Notes under the pieces: generated by a model
The model's database searches: none
Told to the model about the DNA's origin: nothing
Seen by the model: only the letters and a program-made list of their open reading frames with translations
Translations under genes and position numbers: made by a program
Shown here: in pieces, positions 33,892-49,643 of the stretch
Numbering within the stretch: position 1 is the stretch's first letter
How the letters are laid out: the number at the start of each line of letters is the position of its first letter
DNA from: Deinococcus sonorensis KR-87
Lineage (GTDB): Bacteria; Deinococcota; Deinococci; Deinococcales; Deinococcaceae
NCBI RefSeq assembly: GCF_040256395.1
Contig: NZ_CP158299.1
Coordinates: 1,579,501 to 1,643,500 of the forward strand
DNA length: 64,000 bases
Direction of reading: 5' to 3'

Positions 33892-35286
33892 ATGAACGGC
33901 AAGCACATCACCAACCTGGGATTCACGGGAGCAGACATCCGGCTGGCGCTGGACGCGGCGGGCCGCCGTGAGGCGATGGGCCTGACCCGTCACGAGATTC
34001 TGGCGGAGCTGGCGCTGGTGCGTCAGAACCCGGCCGGCTACCTGGGCGGCACCTACGACACGCTGGCCCGCAGCCTGGAAGCGCAGCTGCAGGAGGAGAT
34101 CGATCAGCTCGCGGATCAGCTGCACGAGCGGCCCCAGCCCTACACCGTGTATGGCGCCGAGCTGATTGAGGAGGGTGCCCGCGCCCAGATGGACGTGGCC
34201 ATGCGCCTGCCGGTCAGCCGCTCCGGCGCCCTGATGCCCGACGCGCATGTGGGTTACGGCCTTCCCATTGGCGGGGTGCTGGCCGCCGAGAATGCGGTGA
34301 TTCCCTACGGGGTGGGCGTGGACATCGGGTGCAGCATGCGCCTGTCGGTGTTCGCCCGCGGCAGCCTGTCCACTGCTGAAGCCCAGCAACTGCTGGAGCG
34401 GCACACCCGCTTCGGGGCCGGGGTGGGCTGGGACCGTCGTGAGCGGCTGCCCCACGAGGTGCTGGACGACCCGGACTGGCAGGCGCTGCCGCTGCTGCGC
34501 CACCTCCACGACAAGGCCGTGACGCAGCTGGGCACCTCCGGCAGTGGCAATCACTTCGCGGAGTTCGGTCGCTTCACCCTGGAGCAGGAGCAGAATGGGG
34601 TGCCGGCCGGTGACTACCTGGCGCTGCTGACCCACAGCGGCTCGCGCGGCTTCGGGGCGCAGGTGGCCGGGCATTATACCCGGCTGGCCGAGGCAGCCCG
34701 ACCCGGCCTGGACCCGGCGGCCAAGAAGCTCTCGTGGCTGAGCCTGGACAGCGAGGAAGGCCAGGAATACTGGACGGCCATGAATCTGGCCGGGCGCTAC
34801 GCGCTGGCCAACCACGAGCAGATTCATCAGCGCATCAGCCGCGCCCTGAAGATGACGCCGCTGCTGTCGGTCAGCAACAGCCACAACCTCGCCTGGAAAC
34901 AGATGGTGGATGGCCGCGAGCTGATCGTGCACCGCAAGGGCGCGACCCCGGCGGCACGTGGACAGCTGGGCCTGATTCCCGGCAGCATGGCTGACCCGGC
35001 CTTTCTGGTGCGCGGGCGCGGCGAACCGGCGGCGCTGGAGAGCGCTTCCCACGGGGCGGGCCGTCAGCTGGGCCGCAAGGCCGCCGAGCGCAGCCTGAAC
35101 AAGCGCGACGTGCAGCAGTACCTGAAGGAGCGCGGCGTGACCCTGATCGGCGGCGGCATTGACGAGGCGCCGCAGGCCTACAAGCGCATCGAGCAGGTGA
35201 TCGCCGCGCAGCAGCCGCTGGTGGAGGTGCTGGGCCGCTTTCAGCCGCAGGTGGTGCGGATGGACACCGGCAGCGAGGACATCTGA
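33892..35286 (+). CDS. rtcB: RtcB-family RNA ligase
   Basis: A 464-residue GTP-dependent RNA ligase that joins 2',3'-cyclic phosphate or 3'-phosphate ends to 5'-OH ends. It has the metal-site segments MPDAHVGYGLPIGG, GVDIGCSMRL, GTSGSGNHFAEFG and HSGSRGFGAQVAGHY, the guanylylated His in ASHGAGRQLGRK, and a C-terminal GGGIDEAPQAYKRI. The ATG at 33892 gives a normal N-terminus. No archease or RtcA gene adjoins it. Confidence 0.93.
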   Translation: MNGKHITNLGFTGADIRLALDAAGRREAMGLTRHEILAELALVRQNPAGYLGGTYDTLARSLEAQLQEEIDQLADQLHERPQPYTVYGAELIEEGARAQMDVAMRLPVSRSGALMPDAHVGYGLPIGGVLAAENAVIPYGVGVDIGCSMRLSVFARGSLSTAEAQQLLERHTRFGAGVGWDRRERLPHEVLDDPDWQALPLLRHLHDKAVTQLGTSGSGNHFAEFGRFTLEQEQNGVPAGDYLALLTHSGSRGFGAQVAGHYTRLAEAARPGLDPAAKKLSWLSLDSEEGQEYWTAMNLAGRYALANHEQIHQRISRALKMTPLLSVSNSHNLAWKQMVDGRELIVHRKGATPAARGQLGLIPGSMADPAFLVRGRGEPAALESASHGAGRQLGRKAAERSLNKRDVQQYLKERGVTLIGGGIDEAPQAYKRIEQVIAAQQPLVEVLGRFQPQVVRMDTGSEDI

Positions 35287-35313
35287 AGGCAGGAGCGCAA
35301 CCCACGGCAGACC

Positions 35314-35354
35314 GCGGGAGGCGGGGAGCTTGGTTTGGGCTCCCCGCCTCCCGC
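35314..35354. terminator. Bidirectional terminator between rtcB and the GH52 gene
   Basis: A perfect 16-bp stem GCGGGAGGCGGGGAGC (35314-35329) / GCTCCCCGCCTCCCGC (35339-35354) lies between the convergent genes, with a 9-nt loop. Confidence 0.8.
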
Positions 35355-35372
35355 CGTTCGTTCCGGCCGGTG

Positions 35373-37475
<2,103 letters not shown>

Positions 37476-37521
37476 GGTGGATCCTTTGAGGTGCGGGGAG
37501 AAGCGGGGCCGGGGTTGGCCT

Positions 37522-38364
37522 TCAGCCCTTGACGGAGCCGGCCATCATGCCCTGGATGATGCGCTCCTGGCCGAAGATGTACGCCACGATCAGCGGCAGG
37601 GTGGTGAGCGTGACGACCGCCAGAATGGCCGGCACGTTGCTGCTGTACTGCCCCTGGAAGTCCCAGATGGCCAGCGGCAGGGTGCGGTTCTGGGGGTTGG
37701 AGGTCAGCACATACGCGAAGATGAACTCGTTCCACATGCCGATGCCGTTGTAGATCGCCACGGTGGCGAGGCCCGGCGCACACAGCGGCACGAAGATGCG
37801 GCCGTAGAGCGTGGCGGGGCCGGCACCGTCAATGTGGGCGGCTTCTTCCAGTTCCCGGGGGATCTGGCGCATGAACTCGGTCAGGATGAAGATGCTGATC
37901 GGCAGGGCGAACGCCACGTACGGCCCGATCAGGGCGAAGGGGGTGTCATACACGCCGATGGCGCGCGACATCAGGTAGATGGGAATCAGCGTGACGTGCA
38001 CCGGCACGATCAGCCCCGCCACCACCAGACTGAACAGCAGGCCGTTCAGCCGGAAGCGCAGCCGGGCAAAGGCGAAGGCGGCCATGCTGCTGAGCAGCAG
38101 CGTCAGGACGATGCTCACCACCGCCACGAAGATGCTGTTCTTCAGGTAGCCGAAAAAGGGCCCATGCAGCACCGCCAGGTAGCTGCTCAGGTCCAGGGTG
38201 CGCGGCAGCGCCCACACCGGGGTGGAGTAGATGTCGCTCTGGCTCTTGACGCTGGTGAGCACCATGAACACGAAGGGCAGCGTGGTGATGAGCAGCCACA
38301 CCACCGCCGCCAGCACCACCAGGGTGCGGCTGGGCCGCGAGGAACGGGGACGGGTGGCGGTCAC
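37522..38364 (-). CDS. Carbohydrate ABC transporter permease (MalG-like)
   Basis: A 280-residue inner-membrane permease with six helices and the EAA loop [20 protein letters not shown] that docks to the ATPase. It pairs with the permease immediately upstream, one base apart. With the solute-binding protein it forms a CUT1-type sugar importer. No ATPase gene is in the cluster, so a shared MsmK-like ATPase is likely. Confidence 0.93.
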   Translation of the reverse strand: MTATRPRSSRPSRTLVVLAAVVWLLITTLPFVFMVLTSVKSQSDIYSTPVWALPRTLDLSSYLAVLHGPFFGYLKNSIFVAVVSIVLTLLLSSMAAFAFARLRFRLNGLLFSLVVAGLIVPVHVTLIPIYLMSRAIGVYDTPFALIGPYVAFALPISIFILTEFMRQIPRELEEAAHIDGAGPATLYGRIFVPLCAPGLATVAIYNGIGMWNEFIFAYVLTSNPQNRTLPLAIWDFQGQYSSNVPAILAVVTLTTLPLIVAYIFGQERIIQGMMAGSVKG

Positions 38365-38365
38365 G

Positions 38366-39295
38366 TCAGACCTCCGTCTCGAAGCGGCGGGTGGCGCGCA
38401 GCGTCAGGCCCGCCACCACCGCCACGATGATGAACATGGCGCTGGAGATGGCGGCGCCGTAGCCGATGTTGAACGAACTGAAGACGGTCCGGTACATGTA
38501 GGTGGCCATCACCTCCGAGCTGTTGGAGGGCCCGCCCCCGGTCATCACGTACACCAGGTCGAAGTAGCGCAGCGAGCCGATCAGCGACAGCACCATGGCG
38601 CTGCGGATGGTGCCCTGCAGGAACGGCAGCGTGATGCGCCAGAAGATCACCGGCTCGGTGGCGCCGTCCAGGGTGGCCGCCTCGCGCAGTTCGGCCGGCA
38701 TGCTCGACAGCCCGGCCAGGAACAGCAGCATGTAGAACGGCACGTTCTGCCAGCACACCACCGCGATCACCGCGATCAGGGACAGCCGCGGGTCGCCCAG
38801 CCAGTCCTGGGCCAGCACATCGAGGTGCAGGGCACGCAGCACGCTGTTGAGCGGCCCGAAGTTCGGGTCGTAGATGCTGCGGAACACCGTCCCGATGGCC
38901 ACGCTGGACATCAGCAGCGGCAGGAAATACAGCACCTTCAGCGCCCTGGAGGCGCGGCCGGCCCGGTCGAGCAGGAAGGCCAGCACCAGCCCCAGCGGGA
39001 TCTGGACCAGGATCGAGAGCCCGGCCAGCACGCCGTTGTTGCGGATGGCGGTCAGGAACACCCGGTCATGCAGCAGGTCGGCCCAGTTCTGCAGGCCGAC
39101 GAAGCGGGCCGTGTTGCCCAGCCCGTTCCAGTTGAGCAGCGACAGCCGGAAGCTCGACAGCAGCGGGTACACCAGGAACACGACAAGCGTCAGCAGGGCC
39201 GGCAGCAGAAAGGCCGCCGCCACCCAGTTCTGGCTGCGCACCTGACGCGTCCGTGACGGCACACGGACCGGTTTGGCGGGGGTGATGAGGCTCAT
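38366..39295 (-). CDS. Carbohydrate ABC transporter permease (MalF-like)
   Basis: A 309-residue permease with six helices (first: [20 protein letters not shown]) and EAA loop [20 protein letters not shown]. It is the MalF-type partner of the adjacent MalG-like protein in the xylo-oligosaccharide-type importer. Spacing between the two genes is one base, implying coupled translation. Confidence 0.93.
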   Translation of the reverse strand: MSLITPAKPVRVPSRTRQVRSQNWVAAAFLLPALLTLVVFLVYPLLSSFRLSLLNWNGLGNTARFVGLQNWADLLHDRVFLTAIRNNGVLAGLSILVQIPLGLVLAFLLDRAGRASRALKVLYFLPLLMSSVAIGTVFRSIYDPNFGPLNSVLRALHLDVLAQDWLGDPRLSLIAVIAVVCWQNVPFYMLLFLAGLSSMPAELREAATLDGATEPVIFWRITLPFLQGTIRSAMVLSLIGSLRYFDLVYVMTGGGPSNSSEVMATYMYRTVFSSFNIGYGAAISSAMFIIVAVVAGLTLRATRRFETEV

Positions 39296-39359
39296 GGCGA
39301 CTCCTTGGCCGGTGGAGCGCGGGCGCCGGGGCCGCTTCCGGCCGGCGCCCGCGCCGCGA

Positions 39360-40625
<1,266 letters not shown>

Positions 40626-40649
40626 GGCAGGCTCCTGGAGGCAATAGTG

Positions 40650-40676
40650 TCCGGACGAACGCGGGGGGCGTCCGGA
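40650..40676 (-). repeat. Inverted repeat upstream of the sugar-binding-protein gene
   Basis: TCCGGACG (40650-40657) and CGTCCGGA (40669-40676) form an 8-bp stem around an 11-nt loop, 25 bp before the start codon of the binding-protein gene. It could be an operator or a messenger-RNA stem that raises binding-protein yield relative to lacI. Function is inferred. Confidence 0.4.
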
Positions 40677-40741
40677 GGGGAGAGGCTGAACTTGACGGTG
40701 GTGGGAGAGCCCCGCCTTTCCCGGGGCCCGGACAGCTCAGG

Positions 40742-41758
40742 TCACGTGGCCGGAGGTGGTCCGGTGGAGGCCCGCACCACCAGTTCGGTGGGCAGCACCA
40801 GCCGCTCGGTGACGGGAAGGCCGCCGTGCAGCAGGTTGAGCAGCATGCGGGTGCCGGCCGTGCCCATCTCAACGAGCGGCTGCCGGATGGTGGTGAGCGC
40901 CGGATGCACCTGCCCCGCGTGCGGAATGTCGTCGAAGCCGATCACCGACAGGTCGTCCGGCACGCGCAGGCCGCGGTCCTTGATCGCCTCCATCGCGCCG
41001 AAGGCCGAGAGGTCGTTGGCCGCGAAGATGGCGGTGGGCGGCTGCGGCAGGTCCAGCAGGGCGCGCGCCGCCGCGAACCCGCCCGGCTGCGTGTACTCGC
41101 CGGGCCGGACCAGCCCAGGGTCGAACGGCAGGCCGGCGGTGAGCAGGCCCTCGCGGTAGCCGCGCAGCCGCTCCAGGCTGGCGCTGGTCTCGCGGCGGCC
41201 CGCAATGAACCCGATGCGCTGATGCCCCAGCTCCAGCAGGTGCGACACGGCTAGCCGCGCCCCGTGGTAGTGGTCGGCGTCCACCAGCGGGAACGGCACC
41301 GCCGAATCCGCCGACGCCACCACCACCACCGGCACCCGCGCCTGCTGCAGCGCCTCGGCGTAGCGGTCCAGCGAGCGCGGCAGCACCATCAGCAGGCCGT
41401 CCACCAGCCCGCGTGTCAGCCGGCCCACGTTCTGCCGCTCGTGGATGGTGTCCTCCTGGGTGGTGGAGATCAGCAGGTCCAGGCCGGCGTCGTAGGCGGT
41501 GAGGTTGGCGCCGCGCACCACCTCGCTGATGTACTGCGGCCCGATGGACGGCACCACCACGCCCAGCGTGTTGGTGCGGCCGCCGGCCAGGGCGCGGGCC
41601 GAGGCGTTGGCGGTGTAGCCCAGGTCCTCAATGGCCTGCAGCACCCGTTGCCGCGTGGCCTCAGAGATGCCGGGCTGTTTGTTCACCACCTTGGACACGG
41701 TCATTTTGGACACGCCCGCGTGGCTGGCGATGTCGGCAAGCGTGACAGCAGAGCGCAT
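40742..41758 (-). CDS. LacI-family transcriptional regulator
   Basis: A 338-residue repressor. The helix-turn-helix is [20 protein letters not shown] and the hinge is [20 protein letters not shown]; the rest is a periplasmic-binding-protein-like sugar sensor. It leads the operon with the binding protein, permeases and GH52, so it probably controls xylo-oligosaccharide use and is relieved by a product of uptake. An AAAGGAG ribosome site precedes the ATG. Its likely operator is 38-55 bp upstream. Confidence 0.93.
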   Translation of the reverse strand: MRSAVTLADIASHAGVSKMTVSKVVNKQPGISEATRQRVLQAIEDLGYTANASARALAGGRTNTLGVVVPSIGPQYISEVVRGANLTAYDAGLDLLISTTQEDTIHERQNVGRLTRGLVDGLLMVLPRSLDRYAEALQQARVPVVVVASADSAVPFPLVDADHYHGARLAVSHLLELGHQRIGFIAGRRETSASLERLRGYREGLLTAGLPFDPGLVRPGEYTQPGGFAAARALLDLPQPPTAIFAANDLSAFGAMEAIKDRGLRVPDDLSVIGFDDIPHAGQVHPALTTIRQPLVEMGTAGTRMLLNLLHGGLPVTERLVLPTELVVRASTGPPPAT

Positions 41759-41796
41759 CGGACTCCTTTGAACCGCATGGTCGAACTTGGATATGC

Positions 41797-41813
41797 GTAA
41801 CGTTACCGGTAAC
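41797..41813. promoter_or_regulatory. Overlapping palindromes, candidate LacI-family operator
   Basis: GTAACGTTAC (41797-41806) and GTTACCGGTAAC (41802-41813) are two perfect palindromes sharing GTTAC. The second has the centre CG-containing twofold form typical of LacI-family operators. They lie 38 bp upstream of the lacI start in an otherwise GC-rich region. Confidence 0.6.
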
Positions 41814-42000
41814 CCTGAGTGTCTGTCAAGCGACAGTTGCGGTCAGGCCGAGCCAGACCGGACGGGGGAGACGGCAGAGCGCGAAGGTTCGACGTGTTAA
41901 GATCGCTGCATCTCAAGGTGGCAGATCGGAGACCGTTCGGACGGCGGGAACCCGGCGTGGGTCAATCGTGCGTGGGCGGGCTCCGGACGGAGGTACGAAC

Positions 42001-42447
42001 GTGCAGGTACAGGGAACCAACGTGATTCAGGCACCACGCGAGCGGGTGTGGGCGCTGCTGCAGGACCCGGACGTGCTGGCCCGCTGTGTGCCGGGCGTCC
42101 GTGAGATGGTGGATGAGGGGGGTGGCACCTACCGCGCCGTGATGGACGTGGCGGTGGGGCCGGTCAAGGGGGCCTTCAAGGCCAAGATTCGCGTCAGCGA
42201 CCAGCAGCCGCCCGAGCGCATGACGCTGGGCGTGGAGGCCAAGGCCCCCACCGGCATGGTGAACGCGGTGGGTACGCTGACGCTGGTGGACCAGGGCGCG
42301 AGCACCCGGGTGGACTGGGTGGGCGACCCCAAACTGATGGGCATGATCGCCAGCCTGGCCGGTCGCCTGATCGGCGGCATCAGCAAGCAGCAGGCCGACA
42401 TCTTCTTCGGCAACCTGGAGAAGGAAGCCCAGGCGCAGACCGCCTGA
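42001..42447 (+). CDS. CoxG-like SRPBCC family protein
   Basis: A 148-residue START/Bet v 1-like protein of the CoxG family ([28 protein letters not shown]). In carboxidotrophs CoxG anchors CO dehydrogenase to the membrane. Here the role would be the same for the hydroxylase encoded next. I chose the GTG at 42001 because GGAGG lies 7 nt before it; an ATG at 41968 lacks a ribosome site. It opens the S-L-M operon. Confidence 0.8.
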   Translation: MQVQGTNVIQAPRERVWALLQDPDVLARCVPGVREMVDEGGGTYRAVMDVAVGPVKGAFKAKIRVSDQQPPERMTLGVEAKAPTGMVNAVGTLTLVDQGASTRVDWVGDPKLMGMIASLAGRLIGGISKQQADIFFGNLEKEAQAQTA

Positions 42448-42502
42448 GCGTTCTTTTTCCGAAGCGTCGGCACCGACTTTCCACTTTCCACGGAGGACAG
42501 GC

Positions 42503-43009
42503 ATGAGCACAATGGACATCACGGTCACGGTCAATGGTGAGCAGCGGCAGGCTTCGGTGGAACCGCGCATGCTGCTGGTGCATTTCCTGCGCGACGAACT
42601 GGAGCTGACCGGCACCCACGTGGGCTGCGACACCAGCCAGTGCGGGGCCTGCACGGTGCATCTGGACGGCCACGCGGTCAAGAGCTGCACCCTGTTTGCG
42701 GTGCAGGCGGACGGACGCGAGGTGCTGACCATCGAGGGCATCGGGGCAGTGGGGGAACTGCACCCGCTTCAGACCGGCTTCTGGGAGGAACACGGCCTGC
42801 AGTGCGGTTTCTGCACGCCCGGCATGATCATGAGCAGCGCTGAGCTGCTGCGGACCAATCCCAACCCCAGCGAGGACCAGATCCGGCATGCGCTGGAGGG
42901 CAACTTCTGCCGATGCACCGGCTATCACAACATCGTGCGGGCCGTGCAGCACGCGGCCGGGGCCATGGCGGCCGGAGCTCAGCCGCAGTCCAGCGCCGCC
43001 GACGATTGA
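42503..43009 (+). CDS. Molybdenum hydroxylase small subunit (2Fe-2S, CoxS-like)
   Basis: A 168-residue iron-sulphur subunit. The N-terminal plant-type cluster uses [16 protein letters not shown] and KSC; the C-terminal cluster uses CGFCTPGM and [10 protein letters not shown]. It passes electrons from the molybdenum centre to the FAD subunit. An ACGGAGGA ribosome site precedes the ATG. Its fold and length match CoxS. Confidence 0.93.
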   Translation: MSTMDITVTVNGEQRQASVEPRMLLVHFLRDELELTGTHVGCDTSQCGACTVHLDGHAVKSCTLFAVQADGREVLTIEGIGAVGELHPLQTGFWEEHGLQCGFCTPGMIMSSAELLRTNPNPSEDQIRHALEGNFCRCTGYHNIVRAVQHAAGAMAAGAQPQSSAADD

Positions 43010-43072
43010 GCTGCCCGCGCCCGTGTTCCGGCTGTTTCTGAGCCCCGCTGCCTGTTGATGGAGGAGCCACCC

Positions 43073-45490
<2,418 letters not shown>

Positions 45491-45541
45491 ACCGGGCGGC
45501 GCTCCGTTCCACCCTCTTTCCCCCCTTCTCCGGAGGTTTGC

Positions 45542-46375
45542 ATGTACACCACCGAATTCGACTACCACCGCGCCGGCTCGGTTCAGGACGCCCTGGAGCT
45601 GCTGGCCGCCAATGAAGGCGCCAAGCTGCTGGCCGGCGGGCACTCGCTGGTGCCGGCCATGAAGCTGCGCCTCGCCGCGCCCACCGCCCTGATCGACATC
45701 AGCCGGGTGGAGGAACTGAGGGGCATTCGCCAGGAAGGCGACCGGATCATCATCGGGGCCGGCACCACCCACGCGGAGCTGCTGCACTCGGAGCTGCTGG
45801 CGCAGCTGTGCCCGCTGCTGCCGGACGCGGCCCGCTACGTGGGCGACCCGATGGTCCGCAACTGCGGCACCATCGGCGGCGCGCTGGCCCACGCCGACCC
45901 CGCTGCCGACTACCCGGCCAGCATGGTGGCGCTGGAGGCCGAGCTGAAGCTGGTCAGCCGCGACGGTGAGCGGGTGGTGCCGGCCCTGGAGTTCTTCCAC
46001 GGCATGTTCGAGACGGCGGCCCGGCCCGATGAGCTGCTGACCGAGATTCACATCCCGGTGCTGCAGGGCGCGAAGATGGCCTACGAGAAGTTCCCGCACC
46101 CGGCCAGCCACTACGCGATCGTGGGGGTGGCGGCCATCCTGACGGACGGCGGCGTGCGGCTGGGCCTCACGGGCGCCGGCCCCAACGCGGTGCGGCTCAG
46201 CGCGGCGGAGGCGGCCCTGGGCAGCGACCTGAGCCCGGAGAACGTGCAGCGGGCCACCGAACAGGCCATCTCGCCGGACGAGCTGCTGGGCGACCGGTTC
46301 GCCAGCGCCGACTACCGCGCGCATCTGGTGGGCGTGATCGCGCGCCGCGCCATTGAGCGGGCCCAGCAGGCGTAG
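45542..46375 (+). CDS. Molybdenum hydroxylase FAD-binding subunit (CoxM-like)
   Basis: A 277-residue FAD subunit. Flavin-binding motifs are LLAGGHSLVPAMKLRL and RNCGTIGGALAHADPAADYP. It completes the S-L-M trimer unit and hands electrons to quinone or another acceptor. A CGGAGG ribosome site lies before the ATG. No CoxD/CoxE/CoxF maturation genes follow; the next gene is convergent. Confidence 0.93.
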   Translation: MYTTEFDYHRAGSVQDALELLAANEGAKLLAGGHSLVPAMKLRLAAPTALIDISRVEELRGIRQEGDRIIIGAGTTHAELLHSELLAQLCPLLPDAARYVGDPMVRNCGTIGGALAHADPAADYPASMVALEAELKLVSRDGERVVPALEFFHGMFETAARPDELLTEIHIPVLQGAKMAYEKFPHPASHYAIVGVAAILTDGGVRLGLTGAGPNAVRLSAAEAALGSDLSPENVQRATEQAISPDELLGDRFASADYRAHLVGVIARRAIERAQQA

Positions 46376-46391
46376 CACAGCGCTTCAGAGG

Positions 46392-46423
46392 AGCTGGCCC
46401 GGCCTGCACAGGCCGGGCCAGCT
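46392..46423. terminator. Bidirectional terminator after the molybdenum hydroxylase operon
   Basis: A 14-bp stem AGCTGGCCCGGCCT (46392-46405) / AGGCCGGGCCAGCT (46410-46423) closes the operon and faces the convergent regulator gene. Confidence 0.7.
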
Positions 46424-46426
46424 GTG

Positions 46427-47125
46427 TCAGGGCCGGACCGCCCGCAGTTCCTCGGCCGTGATGGGCGCCAGCACCGCCCGGACCGCGAAGGTCTGCCCGT
46501 GCCCGCTGGACCGGTTGTCCCGCGTCCAGTCATGGACCTGCTGCATCAGCCGGACGAAGTCGGCCATGATCGTGTGCGCCTGCTCGGGGGTGAGCAGGCC
46601 TGCTGCCAGCCCGGTGAAGGCGTTCAGGTCCGGCCCCTGCCAGCCGGTCAGCACGTCGCGCAGTTCGGCGTCGGCGTAGCCCTCGTCGGTCTGCGCCCGC
46701 TGGCCGTCCCAGTAGAGCCGCAGGCCCCACTCGCGTCCGGCGGCCTGTTCGGCCAGCGCCCGCTCGAACTCCCGGCCCAGCGCATGGGCCAGCAGCCGGT
46801 CGAGCGGCAGAAACTGCCGTTCAAAGTGCTCCCCGAAGTCGGCGTCCGGCGTCAGGGCGCGCGGCACGAAATACGCTGGGGCGCTGCTTCGGTAGTGGCG
46901 GATCGGGCGGCCCGCCCGCGCTTCCTGGCGCGTCACCACCAGCAGCCCGGCCCGCACGAGCGCCAGCACGTCGCGGTGCACCTGCCGGATATCGGTGCGG
47001 AGCCGGCGGGCCACGGCGGCAATGCTCGCCTCCTGGGCCAGGAACTGCCCCAGCACCTCCCGCACCCGGGGGTGCAGCAACAAACGGATGGCGGCAGGGT
47101 CAGTGACGTGCAGCGCGCTACTCAC
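46427..47125 (-). CDS. Winged-helix transcriptional regulator (ArsR-like)
   Basis: A 232-residue regulator with an N-terminal winged helix (FLAQEASIAAVARRLRTDIR, VHRDVLALVRAGLLVVTRQE) and an alpha-helical C-terminal domain of unknown role. The GTG start is supported by TAAGAT (minus, 47132-47137) 6 nt before it. The inverted repeat GTGC-GAGTA-GCAC (47140-47152) beside the promoter may be its own operator. It is divergent from a mini-protein and an exporter, which may be its targets. Confidence 0.8.
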   Translation of the reverse strand: MSSALHVTDPAAIRLLLHPRVREVLGQFLAQEASIAAVARRLRTDIRQVHRDVLALVRAGLLVVTRQEARAGRPIRHYRSSAPAYFVPRALTPDADFGEHFERQFLPLDRLLAHALGREFERALAEQAAGREWGLRLYWDGQRAQTDEGYADAELRDVLTGWQGPDLNAFTGLAAGLLTPEQAHTIMADFVRLMQQVHDWTRDNRSSGHGQTFAVRAVLAPITAEELRAVRP

Positions 47126-47139
47126 GGCCGTATCTTACG

Positions 47140-47152
47140 GTGCGAGTAGCAC
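47140..47152. promoter_or_regulatory. Inverted repeat in the regulator/mini-protein divergent promoter
   Basis: GTGC and GCAC flank GAGTA at 47140-47152, just upstream of the TAAGAT -10 box of the winged-helix regulator. It is a candidate autoregulatory operator. Confidence 0.35.
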
Positions 47153-47170
47153 GCCGCGCACCATACCTCC

Positions 47171-47329
47171 ATGAACCACGACCTGCTCCACCAGCACGCT
47201 GAAGTTCGTCTGGAGTCGCTGCACCGTGAGGTCCGGGAGCTGGCCGCCTGCCGCCCTGCCCGGCGCTGGCCCCGCCTGCGCGTCCAGATTCCTCTGACCG
47301 GCTGGGTCCTGCTGCTGGTGCCCGGCTGA
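47171..47329 (+). CDS. Mini-protein divergent from the winged-helix regulator
   Basis: A 52-residue frame, [20 protein letters not shown], with an amphipathic basic first half and a hydrophobic end ([11 protein letters not shown]). It resembles small proteins often found beside helix-turn-helix genes but I cannot name a family. Its position in a 266-bp gap and membrane-like tail favour a real gene; no clear ribosome site is visible. Confidence 0.45.
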   Translation: MNHDLLHQHAEVRLESLHREVRELAACRPARRWPRLRVQIPLTGWVLLLVPG

Positions 47330-47391
47330 GCTGCTCCACATGAAGCCGGGGCATGGTATGCCCACGTCCCGCTTCTGCTCTACTGCGCTGG

Positions 47392-49611
47392 ATGCCATCG
47401 CTCGCCCGTTTCGTGACCGGCCGTCCCTGGCTGGTGCTGTCCCTCTGGGGAGTGTTGGTCCTGCTCTGCCTGCCGTTTGCGGCCCAGGCCCCTCGCCGGC
47501 TCAGCGCCGACCCCGGCGCCTTGCAGGTCTCGGAGAGCGTCCGCGTGACCCAGCTGCTGAAGGAGCGCTTCGGGGAGGCCGACACCAACACCGTGCTGCT
47601 GGTGCTGGAGGGCCGTGTGCCGCAGGGCAGCCCCACGTTTCAGGCGGCCTATACCCGCTTCATGGCGGGGCTGGCGCAGGTGCCGGGCGTGTCGCGCACG
47701 GTGCGCTACGACGCCCAGCAGGCCTACCGCACCGTCAGCCCGGATGGCCTGCTGACCCTGTCGGTGGCCCAGATTCCGCTGCGCGAAGGCGCTTCGGCCG
47801 CACTCTCGGCGGTGCGGGCGTATGTCGCCGCGCAGAAAGACCTGCCGTTCCGGGTGCGGGTGACGGGTGGGCAGGCCATCGCCGACGACTTCACCACCTA
47901 CGCCGAGAGCGACACCAAGCGCAGCGAGTTCGCGGCGCTGCCGCTGACGGCCGTCGTGCTGCTGTTCGTGTTCGGGGCGCTGGTGGCCACCGGGCTGCCG
48001 CTGCTGATGAGCGTGCTGAGCATCACGGTGGCCATGGCCGGGCTGTACGGGCTGACTCAGCTCACCACCGTCAGCACCTTCGCGCAGAGCGTCATCACGC
48101 TGCTGGGGCTGGGGGCCGGCATCGACTACGCCCTGCTGATGGTCAACCGCTTCCGCGAGGAACTGGCCCGGCACGGCGACGCCCGGGAGGCGGCCCGCCG
48201 CACCGTGCTGACCGCCGGGCGGTCGGTGGCCTTCAGCGGCCTGACGGTGGCCATCGCGATGGCCGCGCTGATCATTCCGCCGCTGTCGTTTGTGCGTGGC
48301 ATGGGGCTGGGCGGCGTGCTGGTGGTGGTGCTGACGGTGCTGGCCAGCCTGACGGCGCTGCCGGCCTGCTTCGTGCTGCTCGGCGAGCGGGTCAACAGCC
48401 CGCGCCTGCTGCGGCTCAGCTGGAGCCAGAGCCCGCAGGCCAGCGCCGCCTGGACGCGCTTCGCCCGCCGGGTGACCGCCCGGCCGTGGCTGTCGGTGCT
48501 GTCTGGGACGGTGCTGCTGCTGGCCCTGGCGTCGCCCGCCCTGGAGCTCAAGACCGGCTACGCGGGCGCCTTCGGGCTGACGCCGGGCGTCGAGTCGCGC
48601 GACGCCCTGACGGACGTGCAGCGGCTGGGGGCCGGCGGCCTGCTCAGCAGCTTCGAGGTGATCGTGGACCTGGGTGCCGAGCGCTACGGGCCAGCCACCC
48701 GGCCACAGTTCCGGCAGCTGGTGGAGCAGCTGCAGCGGCTGCCGGGCGTGGCGGCCGTGATCTCGCCGTTCGTGCGGGCCAGCGACCTGGGCACGGCGCA
48801 GGGGACCGGCCTGGACCGCACCTTTCAGCTGGCGGCGCTGGCGCAGCGCTCGGTCAGCCGGGACCGGCAGTATCTGCGCGTCACGGTCATTCCGGAGAGC
48901 AATCTGCGCGCCGACCACATCGATCCGTTCGAGCAGCGGGTGCGCCGCGTGCTGGACGGCAGCGGGCACCCGTATCTGCTGGGCGGCGCGCCGGTGGGCG
49001 AGCGAGAATTCACCCGCGCCCTGGTGAACGCCACGCCGCTGGCGATCGGGGTGGTGTTTGCCGCCACCTTCCTGCTTCTGCTGGTGGCCTTCCGCAGCCT
49101 GGTGGTGCCCATCAAGAGCATTCTGATGAACACCCTGACGGTGGGGGCCACCTATGGCGTGGTGGTGCTGGTGGTCCAGAAGGGTGTGCTGGCCGGGCCG
49201 CTGGGCATTCCGGCCGACGTGGGGGTGCTGGACAGCTCGCTGCCGCTGGTGCTGTTCGCGGTGCTGTTCGGGCTGAGCATGGACTACGAGATCTTCCTGC
49301 TGTCACGGGTGCAGGAGGAATACCTGGCCGGGGCCAGCAACGAGGAGGCCATCGTGCGGGCGGTGGGGCGCACCGCCCGGATCATCACCAGCGCGGCGCT
49401 GATCATGTTCATCGTGTTCACCGCCTTCATCGTGGGGCGGGTGGTGGTGAACAAGAGCGTGGGCCTGGGGCTGGCCGTGGCGGTGCTGCTGGACGCCACG
49501 CTGGTGCGGCTGGTGCTGGTGCCGGGCTTCCTGCGGCTGGCCGGCGACTGGAACTGGTGGCTGCCCGCGTGGCTGGACCGCCTCCTGCCCAAAGTCCACA
49601 TCGAGCACTGA
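47392..49611 (+). CDS. MMPL-family transporter
   Basis: A 739-residue RND-superfamily exporter with two MMPL halves, each a periplasmic domain followed by a helix bundle (for example [20 protein letters not shown] and [20 protein letters not shown]). Members move lipids or hydrophobic compounds to the envelope. The N-terminal half follows [20 protein letters not shown]. The ATG at 47392 fits this start. It is the likely partner or target of the upstream regulator. Confidence 0.92.
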   Translation: MPSLARFVTGRPWLVLSLWGVLVLLCLPFAAQAPRRLSADPGALQVSESVRVTQLLKERFGEADTNTVLLVLEGRVPQGSPTFQAAYTRFMAGLAQVPGVSRTVRYDAQQAYRTVSPDGLLTLSVAQIPLREGASAALSAVRAYVAAQKDLPFRVRVTGGQAIADDFTTYAESDTKRSEFAALPLTAVVLLFVFGALVATGLPLLMSVLSITVAMAGLYGLTQLTTVSTFAQSVITLLGLGAGIDYALLMVNRFREELARHGDAREAARRTVLTAGRSVAFSGLTVAIAMAALIIPPLSFVRGMGLGGVLVVVLTVLASLTALPACFVLLGERVNSPRLLRLSWSQSPQASAAWTRFARRVTARPWLSVLSGTVLLLALASPALELKTGYAGAFGLTPGVESRDALTDVQRLGAGGLLSSFEVIVDLGAERYGPATRPQFRQLVEQLQRLPGVAAVISPFVRASDLGTAQGTGLDRTFQLAALAQRSVSRDRQYLRVTVIPESNLRADHIDPFEQRVRRVLDGSGHPYLLGGAPVGEREFTRALVNATPLAIGVVFAATFLLLLVAFRSLVVPIKSILMNTLTVGATYGVVVLVVQKGVLAGPLGIPADVGVLDSSLPLVLFAVLFGLSMDYEIFLLSRVQEEYLAGASNEEAIVRAVGRTARIITSAALIMFIVFTAFIVGRVVVNKSVGLGLAVAVLLDATLVRLVLVPGFLRLAGDWNWWLPAWLDRLLPKVHIEH

Positions 49612-49643
49612 AGCGGGCCGGGGCCAGCCGCTATGCTCGGCGC

